A DNA stretch of 64,000 bases, taken from contig NZ_CP026692.1 of NCBI RefSeq assembly GCF_002949795.1, forward strand, positions 5,068,545-5,132,544, read 5' to 3'. The notes below the pieces were generated by a model. It had not been told where the DNA came from, did not search any database, and saw only the letters and a list, made by a program, of their open reading frames with translations. Numbering within the stretch: position 1 is the stretch's first letter; every line of letters begins with the position of its first letter. This DNA is from Nostoc sp. 'Lobaria pulmonaria (5183) cyanobiont' (GTDB taxonomy: Bacteria; Cyanobacteriota; Cyanobacteriia; Cyanobacteriales; Nostocaceae). This document shows, one piece after another, positions 9,321 through 18,132 of the stretch. The translations under genes were made by a program, and so were the position numbers.

Positions 9321-9330
9321 ATGCATCTGC
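9268..9330 (+). promoter_or_regulatory. Inverted repeat enclosing the CyRepA1 start codon
   Basis: Perfect 11-base arms GCAGATGCATG (9268-9278) and CATGCATCTGC (9320-9330) flank a 41-base loop. The right arm contains the ATG start (9321-9323). In the mRNA the start codon would be paired with the left arm, a classic way to throttle translation of replication proteins. The left arm follows a run of nine A residues. A small CCC-TTC-GGG hairpin lies within the loop. Confidence 0.5.
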
Positions 9331-12300
9331 ACTATTTACACCCCCAACACCTTGAAGAATTAGTCAAGAGTAGTGGTATAGACTTACACTTAGTGCATCT
9401 CAATTTTAGGTCGCTCCAAGGTGTAACAGCTTATGAGTACTTGTTGATTTCTGGGCTACTCCCCCGCACCAATAGCGGAATGGTGAAAAGTAGTTGGTTG
9501 CAGCGTTATGCTCACATCACAGAAGGTGGTTGGTGGTGTTCGGGACTAGACCCTCTGAATAATTGGCAAATGATGGAATGGGGATGCTTTAAGCCAAACC
9601 AACCCCGACAAAATCATAATGGCAAGCCCATCAAGTACGAGCATCCCCCCAGCACACCAACACGAGTGTTTTGTTTGCGGGTAACTTTGCAAGTCTGGCA
9701 GCAAATTGCTGGGCGTTACAATCTGGTCATGCCTGAGAATATCACCATTACTGATGATGGTGAAGCTAGGGGCTTTTGGCAATGGGTGATGCAACAGAAT
9801 ATTCCTCTCATCATCTGCGAGGGTGTAAAGAAAGCAGCCACGTTGTTGACGCAAGGATATGTAGCGATCGCCATTCCCGGAATTTCCAGTGGTTATCGGG
9901 TTGTGAAAGATGAATTTGGCAAAGTTACCCGTCGTCAGCTAATTCCTGATTTAGCCGCGTTTGCGATTACAAAGCGCAGTTTTTACATTTGCTTTGATTT
10001 TGAAACTCAACCCAAGACAATTGCTGCTGTAAATAATGCTATTTCTCAACTTGGTTGTTTATTTCAGCAAAAAAATTGCCCTGTAAAAGTCATCGAACTT
10101 CCAGGAATAGAAAAAGGGGTTGATGAATTTATTGTTGCTAAAGGTGCAAGTAGTTTCGAGAAAGTTTATCGCCAAGGTGTTGATTTAGAAATTTATCTTG
10201 CTCAAACCAAACCCCACACCGAGTTAAGGATTCCTGCTGCATTCACCTTTAACCGTCCTTATATAGGTGAAATACCTTTTCCTACCTCTGGATTAGTAGG
10301 AGTCAAATCAGCAAAAGGAACAGGGAAAACAACAGCATTACAAGGCGTTGTTCGGCAAGCGAAAACTAAAAATCAACCTGTTTTATTAATTACTCACAGA
10401 ATCTTACTTGGACGATTCTTGTGTGAAAAAATTGGTATTCAATGGGGAACACATAAAGAAGATGGGGAGAAAAAGATTAATAAAACACTTACCCCCGCTC
10501 CTCCTATCCTCCGCTCTCCCTTTCCTCAGCAATCCCTCGGCTTGTGCGTTGATTCGATTTGGAAACTTAACCCGGAAAATTGGCGCGGGGCAATAGTAAT
10601 TTTAGATGAAGTAGAGCAATCTTTATGGCATCTGCTAAATAGTAATACTTGTAAGCATAAACGGGTAAAAATATTAAAGTTATTCCAGCAACTCATTGCG
10701 ACAGTTTTAACAAGCGGGGGGTTAGTAATTGCCCAAGATGCTGATTTATCAGATGTTTCTCTTGAATATTTACAAGGATTGGCAGGAATTAAATTAACAC
10801 CTTGGGTAATTCTCAATCAGTGGAAGCCTCAACAAGGTTGGGACGTGACTTTTTATGATTCGCCAAACCCAACACCCCTAATTCACCAACTAGAATTGGA
10901 TTTACTTGCTGGACGTAAATGTTATGTTACTACCGATAGTCGGGCTGGGCGTTATAGTTGTGAAACAATTGAACGTTATCTGAAAGAGCGACTACAAAAA
11001 TTACGGCGACAATATCCTAAAACTCTGGTAGTTAGTAGTCACACTACAAACACACCTGGTCATGCAGCAGTTGATTTTATCGCTGCGATTAATCAAAAAA
11101 TATCTGAATATGATGGCGTTTTTGTTACCCCTAGCCTTGGTACAGGAATTAGTATTGATGTCCAACATTTTGACCGAGTTTATGGAATTTTTCAAGGGGT
11201 AATTCCTGACTCGGAAGCAAGACAAGCGCTAGCAAGAGTCAGGGATGATGTACCGCGTGTTGTCTGGTGTGCTAAACGAGGTATTGGTCTAATTGGTAGT
11301 GGGAGTACAAATTATCGCTTGTTATCTGATTGGTATCAAGAAAATCAAAAAGAAAACTTAGCTTTGCTGAGTCCCCTACATAAAATAGATGTAGATTTAC
11401 CCTTAGTTTACGATCCGATTCATTTGCGAACCTGGGCAAAGTTATCTGCAAGAGTAAATGCTTCTATTCGCCTCTATCGGCAATCTATGCAAGATGGTTT
11501 AATTGCTGATGGACATCAAATTCAGGTGCGGAGTAATGCGGTTCACAATAATATTATTCGAGATTTACGCCTAGCCTTTTTGGCAACTGACGCAGGTGAT
11601 TTAGTTACTCGCAAAAGGTTAATTTTAGAAATTATTAAAGTTCAAAAAGATTGGCTACAAAGTCGTCAAAAAGCTAAAGAAATTAAACGCAAAATTAAAG
11701 AGATTAAGCAACAAAATCAACTATCGATAGCAACTGCTGTAGCTAATGCTAAAGATATGAATTATATAGAACATGAGCAGATGTTAGTTAAGCATTCCCT
11801 AACGGATGGAGAACGCAACCAAATCAACAAATATATTCTGACACAAAGGTATGGTGTAGAAATTACTCCTTGGCTAAAATTGCAGGATGAACAAGGATAT
11901 TATCGTCAACTGTTAATTCACTATTATTTAACTCACGAGAGTGAGTATTTTCACGTCAGAGATGAGCAAGAATGGCATCAGCAATTGTCTTGGGGTGAAG
12001 GGAAAGTTTTTTTGCCAGATTTAAAAACTTACACGCTAAAAGTTGAAGCTATGAGAGCTTTAGGAATGCTTCAGTTTCTGGAATTAACACGAGAATTTAC
12101 TGAGAACGATCAAGATTTGATATTATTAAAAAATATCACTTTCCAGCATAGTAAGCATATTAAAAGAGCGCTTGGTATTAATTTAATTGGAGAGAAAGAG
12201 CAAGTTTCGGCAATAAAAATACTCAGCCGACTATTAAATTTGTTGGGTTTGAAGCTAAAGCGGGTAAATGATGTTTATCAAATTGACCTAGAAACGCTAT

Positions 12301-12488
12301 ATGATGGCAGGGAAAAAATATTTGCTGTTTGGCATCAACGAGATGAGTTGATGTTGGCTCATGTTAAGAGTGTTGGTTATGAGTTTCCTGATTATTCTTC
12401 AGACTGGAAGTTTGAAATTCTACAAACGAACTCTGGAAAGATAGACCAAAGAATATCTACGTCTACTCTCCCATTATCTAAAATATAG
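9321..12488 (+). CDS. CyRepA1-type plasmid replication protein (DUF3854 primase-helicase)
   Basis: This 1055-residue protein matches the cyanobacterial plasmid replication family CyRepA1. An N-terminal DUF3854/Toprim-like region (about 1-300) has IPLIICEGVKKAATLL, AIAIPGISSGY and YICFDFE, the acidic residues expected of a primase-type Toprim. A helicase-like region follows: Walker A SAKGTGKTTAL (K336), Walker B IVILDEVEQ, then TPSLGTGISIDV and QALARVRDD resembling superfamily 1/2 motifs V and VI. The C-terminal third is charged and helical. A short Pro-rich patch near residue 390 (TPAPPILRSPFPQQ) looks like repeat-derived sequence. In plasmids such proteins drive replication. Here the gene lies among chromosomal genes, without par genes nearby, so it is probably from an integrated element; activity is unknown. 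Confidence 0.82.
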   Translation: MHLHYLHPQHLEELVKSSGIDLHLVHLNFRSLQGVTAYEYLLISGLLPRTNSGMVKSSWLQRYAHITEGGWWCSGLDPLNNWQMMEWGCFKPNQPRQNHNGKPIKYEHPPSTPTRVFCLRVTLQVWQQIAGRYNLVMPENITITDDGEARGFWQWVMQQNIPLIICEGVKKAATLLTQGYVAIAIPGISSGYRVVKDEFGKVTRRQLIPDLAAFAITKRSFYICFDFETQPKTIAAVNNAISQLGCLFQQKNCPVKVIELPGIEKGVDEFIVAKGASSFEKVYRQGVDLEIYLAQTKPHTELRIPAAFTFNRPYIGEIPFPTSGLVGVKSAKGTGKTTALQGVVRQAKTKNQPVLLITHRILLGRFLCEKIGIQWGTHKEDGEKKINKTLTPAPPILRSPFPQQSLGLCVDSIWKLNPENWRGAIVILDEVEQSLWHLLNSNTCKHKRVKILKLFQQLIATVLTSGGLVIAQDADLSDVSLEYLQGLAGIKLTPWVILNQWKPQQGWDVTFYDSPNPTPLIHQLELDLLAGRKCYVTTDSRAGRYSCETIERYLKERLQKLRRQYPKTLVVSSHTTNTPGHAAVDFIAAINQKISEYDGVFVTPSLGTGISIDVQHFDRVYGIFQGVIPDSEARQALARVRDDVPRVVWCAKRGIGLIGSGSTNYRLLSDWYQENQKENLALLSPLHKIDVDLPLVYDPIHLRTWAKLSARVNASIRLYRQSMQDGLIADGHQIQVRSNAVHNNIIRDLRLAFLATDAGDLVTRKRLILEIIKVQKDWLQSRQKAKEIKRKIKEIKQQNQLSIATAVANAKDMNYIEHEQMLVKHSLTDGERNQINKYILTQRYGVEITPWLKLQDEQGYYRQLLIHYYLTHESEYFHVRDEQEWHQQLSWGEGKVFLPDLKTYTLKVEAMRALGMLQFLELTREFTENDQDLILLKNITFQHSKHIKRALGINLIGEKEQVSAIKILSRLLNLLGLKLKRVNDVYQIDLETLYDGREKIFAVWHQRDELMLAHVKSVGYEFPDYSSDWKFEILQTNSGKIDQRISTSTLPLSKI

Positions 12489-12803
12489 TAATACTGACTT
12501 ATTTGTAAGTGTTACAAGCCGCAAATATCCGATTTTGTGAAAGTTATCGTTAATCATTATATATCTTGCAAAAGTCTTTAACACCCCTCCCCAAAGTATC
12601 GGAGAAGGAAGACAAATCTATGCTTTTGTGGGGTTCTTATTTATGATTTATCCAAGAGGTCGATTTATTTGAAAGTTTCTAGGTTTCCAGTAAGCCTTAA
12701 GCCTTATCCCATTGTAAAATTAGTTTCAATTGTGCAACCTGAGCTATCGTTAAATTATGGGAAAATAAGTTGAAATTTAGATATTGAGGATTGAGGACTA
12801 GTT
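12489..12803. other. Spacer between the CyRepA1 gene and Uma2
   Basis: About 315 bases with no gene. ACACCCCTCCCCAAAGTATCGG near 12580 resembles common Nostoc spacer repeats. I found no clear terminator hairpin with a T tract. Confidence 0.4.
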
Positions 12804-13466
12804 ATGTTCAACTACAATCCGTTAGACTGCCTACCTTCATCGGCAGAATTACCAGATTCAGATGATACTCCTGTGGATAATGAACTCCAAATATTAATTC
12901 CTAACTTATTGTTAGCCATCTTAGCCTCGATTTGGCAAAACCGCGATGACTGGTTTTTCGGCATTAATATGGGTGTTTATCATACACCAAGTATTGGAGC
13001 TATAGTTCCTGATGGTTTCTTGAGTTTAGGTGTAGAACGTTTTGTTGGAGAAAATGGACGTTCTAGTTATGTTCTGTGGGAAGAAGAAGGCATTCCACCA
13101 ATTTTAGCTTTAGAAGTTGTTTCTCAAACTTACAACGGCGAATACGAACAAAAAAAAATTGATTATGCCGAATTAGGCATTTTGTATTATGTAATTTATG
13201 CACCAACTCGCCTCCGGCGGAAGCGTCAACGTTTAGAAGTTTATCGCTTATTTGAAGGCAAATATATTTTACAACCAGGGGATAAAATTTGGATGCCAGA
13301 AATTGGTTTAGGTATTGGACGCGAACAGGGTACTTATCAAGGAAGGATGCGGGAATGGTTATATTGGTATGATGAGCATGGTAACAGATACTCAACGCCT
13401 GAAGAACAATTGCAAAATCTGTTAGCCAGATTACAACAGCAAGGAATTGACCAAAACACGCTTTAA
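12804..13466 (+). CDS. Uma2 family endonuclease-like protein
   Basis: A 220-residue protein with Uma2 hallmarks: GAIVPDGFLSLGVE supplies the Pro-Asp of the nuclease-like core, and ILALEVVSQTYNGEYEQKKIDYAELGILYYVIY carries the Glu-x-Val-Ser followed by Lys and the conserved YAELGI-YY strand (quoted here in parts of the same segment: ILALEVVSQ, KKIDYAELGI). Residues 150-190 (LEVYRLFEGKYILQPGDKIW) form the usual end of the domain, followed by a WLYWYDEHGNR tail. The family is hugely expanded in cyanobacteria; biochemical function is largely unproven. It stands alone between the CyRepA1 and TPR genes. Confidence 0.88.
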   Translation: MFNYNPLDCLPSSAELPDSDDTPVDNELQILIPNLLLAILASIWQNRDDWFFGINMGVYHTPSIGAIVPDGFLSLGVERFVGENGRSSYVLWEEEGIPPILALEVVSQTYNGEYEQKKIDYAELGILYYVIYAPTRLRRKRQRLEVYRLFEGKYILQPGDKIWMPEIGLGIGREQGTYQGRMREWLYWYDEHGNRYSTPEEQLQNLLARLQQQGIDQNTL

Positions 13467-13673
13467 ATAGTTGATAGTTAACTGCTAATTAATCATTACA
13501 GAAGATAATTAAATATGAAAGTTAGAAAGAACATATAGTGATGATTGGTTAGTCTCTGCTTTTAAATAAACCTCGTTGCAATAGGTACAATAGTAGTTAG
13601 AATGATTTTTAAAACATATTGTTAACAATCGCGATGCTTTAGGCTAGAAAATGTCAAAAGCCAAAAAAATTAT

Positions 13674-15494
13674 ATGAATGCTGAAGATTTTTTCAACCAA
13701 GGATTAAACCACAATTTACAAGGAAACTATCAAGCCGCGATCGCAGCTTATACCCAAGCAATCAAGCTAAATCCTGACTATGCCGAAGCTTACCATAATC
13801 GAGGGCTGATTTTAAGCAGTCAACTCCAAGATTATCGCAGTGCGATCGCTAACTTCAATCGCGCCATCGAAATCAATCCCAATTTTGCCACAGCCTATTA
13901 CAACCGGGCTAATACTCGTTACTTTTTAGTCGATTATCAAGGTGCGATTGCTGACCATAATCAGGCATTACAATTAGATCCCAATCTGGCGCAATCTTAC
14001 CACAGCCGAGGGAATGCCTACTTTGCTTTAGAAAACTACGACAAAGCAATCGCAGATTATATCCAAACAATAGAAATGAGTACCCAATTAGCTGATAACA
14101 TCAATATTGATATTGCTAATGCTTATCATAATCGGGGCGTAAATCGTTTTGAACGTGGCGAGCGTCAAGAAGCGATCGCAGATTTTCAACAAGCTTTACA
14201 ATGGCATCCCCATTTTGCCGCAGCTTACAGCAATCGCGGCAATATTCACCAGATTTTAGGAAATTATCAAGAAGCGATCGCTGACCATAACCAGGCATTA
14301 CAATTAGATCCTAACTTGGCGGAAGCTTATCATAACCGAGGTAATGCTCACTACGCTTTAGCAGATTATCAAAGTGCGATCGCAGATTACAATCGCGCCC
14401 TAAAAATCAATCCCAACTTTGCTGGAGCGTACTATAATCGGGGTCTGGTGCTTGCTCACCTCAAAAACTATCACGGAGCAATTGAAGACTTTAACCAAGC
14501 ATTAAAGCTGAATCCTGATGATGTGCAAGCTTATTATGAGCGGGGTCTGGTTCGTAGTACTCTTGAAGATTATCAGGGTGCGATCGCAGATTATGACCAA
14601 GCGTTACAAGAAAACCCGACTTTAGCTTTAGTATATGGCTTTCGGGCTAATGCTCGTCGCCGATTAGGAGACTATCAAGGTGCAATTGAAGATAGCAATC
14701 GCCTTTTACAACTCAATCCTAATTTAGCAGAAGGATATTGCGATCGCGCGGCGGCTCGTCGTTCTTTAGGAGATCATAAAGGAGCAATTAAAGATTACGA
14801 TCGAGCATTGCAAATTAATGATAACTTAGCCGCAGCTTATTATGGTCGGAGTATTGCTCGTGAAGCTCTGCAAGATTTACAGGGAGCAATTGATGATAAC
14901 ACTCAAGCCATAGAGCTTGTTCCTGAATTTTCCCAAGCGTATTGCAATCGCGGAAATGCTCGTCGTCTTTTGGGAGATGAACAAGGAGCGATCGCAGATT
15001 ATAACCAAGCATTAAAAATTAATCCTGATTTAATTGAAGCATATTACAACCGAGGTTCAACCCATTATGCTTTAGAAGAATATGAAAGTGCGATCGCAGA
15101 TTATACCCAAGCTTTGCAAATAAATCCCCAATCTGCTGCATTTTACAGCGATCGCGCTAATGCTCGCTATGCCCTAGAAGATTATCAAGGGGCAATAGAA
15201 GATTACAGTCGAGCGATCGCCATCGACCCCAGCTTTGCCGAAGACTGGTACAATCGGGGTCGTAGCCGTTCTCTGTTGGGAGACTTACAAGGAGCGCTTG
15301 CAGACTTAAACCAAGCCTTACAGCGTCAGCCTAATTGGGCTTCAGCTTACATTCTCCGGGCAGATGTCTACCGCAATTTGGGAGACTCTCAAGGAGCAAT
15401 TAGAGATTTTCAGAAATCCGCAGACTTATATTACCAAGAAGGGAATATTCAGTATTACCAACAAATTATCGAGCTAATTGAACAGCTTAGATGA
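13674..15494 (+). CDS. Tetratricopeptide repeat protein
   Basis: A 606-residue protein built almost entirely of 34-residue TPR units, about seventeen, from residue 1 to about 585. Typical units read AIADYNQALQLDPNLAEAYH followed by NRGNA. The repeated D-QGAIADY-QAL-INP-LAEAY-NRG pattern indicates a continuous superhelical protein-binding scaffold. There is no signal peptide, membrane span or catalytic domain, so a cytoplasmic adaptor is likely; partners are unknown. The DNA carries many GCGATCGC cores because AIAD is encoded with HIP1-like codons. It converges on the flavoprotein gene, with only 65 bases between the stops. Confidence 0.93.
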   Translation: MNAEDFFNQGLNHNLQGNYQAAIAAYTQAIKLNPDYAEAYHNRGLILSSQLQDYRSAIANFNRAIEINPNFATAYYNRANTRYFLVDYQGAIADHNQALQLDPNLAQSYHSRGNAYFALENYDKAIADYIQTIEMSTQLADNINIDIANAYHNRGVNRFERGERQEAIADFQQALQWHPHFAAAYSNRGNIHQILGNYQEAIADHNQALQLDPNLAEAYHNRGNAHYALADYQSAIADYNRALKINPNFAGAYYNRGLVLAHLKNYHGAIEDFNQALKLNPDDVQAYYERGLVRSTLEDYQGAIADYDQALQENPTLALVYGFRANARRRLGDYQGAIEDSNRLLQLNPNLAEGYCDRAAARRSLGDHKGAIKDYDRALQINDNLAAAYYGRSIAREALQDLQGAIDDNTQAIELVPEFSQAYCNRGNARRLLGDEQGAIADYNQALKINPDLIEAYYNRGSTHYALEEYESAIADYTQALQINPQSAAFYSDRANARYALEDYQGAIEDYSRAIAIDPSFAEDWYNRGRSRSLLGDLQGALADLNQALQRQPNWASAYILRADVYRNLGDSQGAIRDFQKSADLYYQEGNIQYYQQIIELIEQLR

Positions 15495-15559
15495 GGGCAT
15501 TGAGCATTGGGAAGAAACTTTTTCAATTATTCTCCCTCATCTCGCCTAGTCCCCAGTCC

Positions 15560-16792
15560 CTAATCTTCAAAGCGAAAGCGTTCCATAAAACGGCGGTCAA
15601 TCCAATCTTTGTAATACCACAAAAGTTTGTGGGGTGGTAAAGTAAAAGTGCCTCGTGTTGCGATCGCTCGTTTGTCTCCTGTACCAATTAAACTCAAATA
15701 TTGTTTCTGTGGCTTATAAGGTTTGAGCGACTTACCTAATAAAATTCGCTGCAAATTCTCAAATAAAGGTTTACCTTGTCTAACAGCAAACACCCCAGCT
15801 TTTGGACGCGGATGATTTATCATTGTGGCAATGTCACCAGATGCAAATACTTGCGGGTGCGTTTGAGATTGCAACGTGTCTTCTACCAAAATAAAACCTT
15901 GCTTATTAGTTACTAATCCAGCGGTTTTTAACCATTCGGGTGCTGAAGCTTGTGTTACCCAAAAAATTTTATTGCACTCTACTGTCAAACCAGATTCACA
16001 TTTAATTTCAAATACTTCTTTATTTCCCCTCTCTGCTTGCAAAGAGGGGTTAGGGGTGAGGTTTTTAGGTGCAATTTTACACACATTTTCCCCAATATGT
16101 AACTTAATACCTCGGTCAGTTAAAATTTGCTGAAGTTGATGCCGCACTGATTGATGATAATTGGGCATCAGTTCTTGTCCACGCTGGAATAAATGAATTT
16201 CTAGGTTTTGAATAGGTTGTTGAGTTTCATCCAAAATCCGATGTAAACGAGATTGCATCGATAGCGTTAATTCTACACCGCCAGCGCCTCCACCTGCGAT
16301 CGCAATCCTAATTGGTTCTTGAGGATTTTTACCTACAGCTTGAATTAGTTCATACCAATGCTCTAATAGCTGCGATACTGGTTTAGCTGCGATCGCATAT
16401 TCTGCCGCACCTGATACAGATATTGTAGCCGGAGTGCTGCCAATATCTATAGACAGCACATCAAAATCTACCACAAGTCCGTTAGCACAGAGAATTTTGT
16501 TGTTTTTCAAGTCTAGGGCAACTACCGTGTCAATATATAATTGTGCTTGAGCAAAGTTCGCCAAAGGTCGCAAGTCAATATGGCATTCCTTGTGGCTATA
16601 AAATCCGGCAATATGTCCTGGTAACATCCCAGAGTAGGCTGTCTCTGATGCTGTGGTAATCAGTATCAAACTTACTCCTGTTAACGGTTTGATACCGAAC
16701 ATTTTCATAACAATAGCATGGCTGTGACCGCCACCAATTAACACTACTTTTTTAACTTTTGGTTGTATATTTTGCTGAATTTTAATAGTCAT
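15560..16792 (-). CDS. NDH-2-like FAD-dependent pyridine nucleotide-disulfide oxidoreductase
   Basis: A 410-residue flavoprotein. The N-terminal FAD-binding motif is VVLIGGGHSHAIVMKMFG, and the NAD(P)-binding motif is IRIAIAGGGAGGVELTLSMQ (about residues 160-180). The C-terminal FAD contact is VFASGDIATM. The GGGHSHA start and ETAYSGMLPGHIAGFYSHKE block match the flavoprotein module that in many cyanobacteria is fused to selenide water dikinase (SelD). Here no SelD domain follows, so it is the stand-alone form. A stretch near residues 244-262 containing LTPNPSLQAERG is encoded by an in-frame palindromic spacer repeat (16026-16061). The electron acceptor is unknown; quinone is a guess from the NDH-2 resemblance. 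Confidence 0.85.
   Translation of the reverse strand: MTIKIQQNIQPKVKKVVLIGGGHSHAIVMKMFGIKPLTGVSLILITTASETAYSGMLPGHIAGFYSHKECHIDLRPLANFAQAQLYIDTVVALDLKNNKILCANGLVVDFDVLSIDIGSTPATISVSGAAEYAIAAKPVSQLLEHWYELIQAVGKNPQEPIRIAIAGGGAGGVELTLSMQSRLHRILDETQQPIQNLEIHLFQRGQELMPNYHQSVRHQLQQILTDRGIKLHIGENVCKIAPKNLTPNPSLQAERGNKEVFEIKCESGLTVECNKIFWVTQASAPEWLKTAGLVTNKQGFILVEDTLQSQTHPQVFASGDIATMINHPRPKAGVFAVRQGKPLFENLQRILLGKSLKPYKPQKQYLSLIGTGDKRAIATRGTFTLPPHKLLWYYKDWIDRRFMERFRFED
16026..16061. repeat. Palindromic spacer repeat embedded in the flavoprotein gene
   Basis: CCCCTCTCTGCTTGCAAAGAGGGG forms a near-perfect palindrome and continues as TTAGGGGTGAGG. This is the C/T- and G-rich hairpin repeat normally found between Nostoc genes. 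Here it is read in frame as the peptide LTPNPSLQAERG. Confidence 0.65.
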
Positions 16793-17031
16793 TTTTAGTT
16801 AATCAATGATTATAAATAAATCAAAATTATCATGATGAGCGTTAATTGTCAGTGAAGACTAAAGACTAGTGAAAACAACTGATTATTAGAAACTGCAAGA
16901 GTCTGTATGCTTATATCTAGTTACTCGAAAGTTAGATTTTCCATTTTGTTGGTTACATTAGGATGTTTCAGTACTAAGTAGGTATGAAACAATAGCAGAC
17001 GCGAATAATTTATTCACTCAAAAATAGGCAT

Positions 17032-17781
17032 TTGAATTTATTTACATTAATTATTAATGCTTTTAATGCCATGAAAAATATTTTATCAAAAAATCACATC
17101 CAGCTATCGAAAATATTCCTGTGGCTACCTGCTTTCCAGGAACAAGTTAAAAAAAATCAGCATCATTCGCTAAAACGACGCTTAAGAATAGCAAGTGAAC
17201 AGCTTGGAAATAATACTATAGAAACCACTATAGCTGTAATTAATGATTTAGAACAAATTGCCCATAGTCATCCACAATACCACTGGACGATCGTAGACAT
17301 TCTTACTACTTTTGTACGAAAAAATGCTCCTTATATGCCTAAAGAAGAAGTAACGAGCAACCTGTCAACAAAAGTTCGTGTAGACATTCAAGCCGCCCTG
17401 ACTGTTATCGCCAGAAGAGATGCAAACAAAGACCCAGTAAATCAGCAACTTGATTTGAGCTTCACGGATATGAGAGGAGCAAACTTGAAAGGGGCGAATC
17501 TACAACAGATAAATCTCTATCAAGCTAATCTAGCTGGGGCTAATCTCAGAAAAGCTAATCTAGCGGGGGCAATACTTAGTGCAGCTAACCTAGAAGGAGC
17601 TAATTTATCTCTAGCAAACTTAGAAGGAGCAATCCTCAGTGCAGCTAACCTAGAGAAAGCTAACCTTTCTGGAGCTAACCTGCATCGTGCTAGTTTATAT
17701 CTAGCTGGCTTGCATGGGGCAATTCTCTATGACGCCATACTCGATGGCGCAAACCTCAGAGAAACCAAATTCTTTGAATAA
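17032..17781 (+). CDS. Pentapeptide-repeat protein
   Basis: A 249-residue protein. Residues about 30-130 form a helical module shared with the larger pentapeptide proteins of this window (IAVINDLEQIAHSHPQYHWT then VDILTTFVRKNAP, and VRVDIQAALTVIARRDANKD). Residues about 140-245 are roughly twenty A(N/D)LXX pentapeptides (ANLKGANLQQINLYQANLAG), which fold as a right-handed beta helix. The start is uncertain: TTG at 17032 is preceded by a weak AGG, while ATG at 17071 (MKNILSK) would remove 13 residues. Unlike its paralogues it lacks an obvious membrane span and the C-terminal GDRTT-LP tail. Function is unknown. Confidence 0.85.
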   Translation: MNLFTLIINAFNAMKNILSKNHIQLSKIFLWLPAFQEQVKKNQHHSLKRRLRIASEQLGNNTIETTIAVINDLEQIAHSHPQYHWTIVDILTTFVRKNAPYMPKEEVTSNLSTKVRVDIQAALTVIARRDANKDPVNQQLDLSFTDMRGANLKGANLQQINLYQANLAGANLRKANLAGAILSAANLEGANLSLANLEGAILSAANLEKANLSGANLHRASLYLAGLHGAILYDAILDGANLRETKFFE

Positions 17782-18132
17782 TATCATATCCCCTTGATTA
17801 CTGATTCAACCCTAAAAACTTCACCCTGCCAAAGCGTAGCTTTGTCTCCCATCCTCTTAGTAAGGGGACGGGATTAAGGAGTAGGATGCAAGCAATGAAA
17901 ATTTTTCCCTATTCTCCATTTCCTATTTTCAGCGGAGTTCGTAATTCTTGTAACATAAGCGTTTCATTGATTTGGAATGGTGGTTTCTTGATGTCGTGAT
18001 GTAAAAGTATATTCGATATCATTGCCTAGTTCAATGAGTGTTTTGACACCTATTATAATTTTCTGCTAAATGCTATACTATTTTTCCTCAACATCTAAGT
18101 AATAATTCTAGGTTGTAAGGAAAATTTTTACC
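17782..18132. other. Spacer between pentapeptide genes
   Basis: About 350 bases with no gene. CCCTGCCAAAGCGTAGCTTTG near 17825 and the TTCCCTATTCTCCATTTCCTATT tract near 17908 are repeat-like (tract quoted in part: TTCCCTATTCTCC). A ribosome-binding AAGGA lies at 18117-18121 ahead of the next ATG. Confidence 0.4.
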
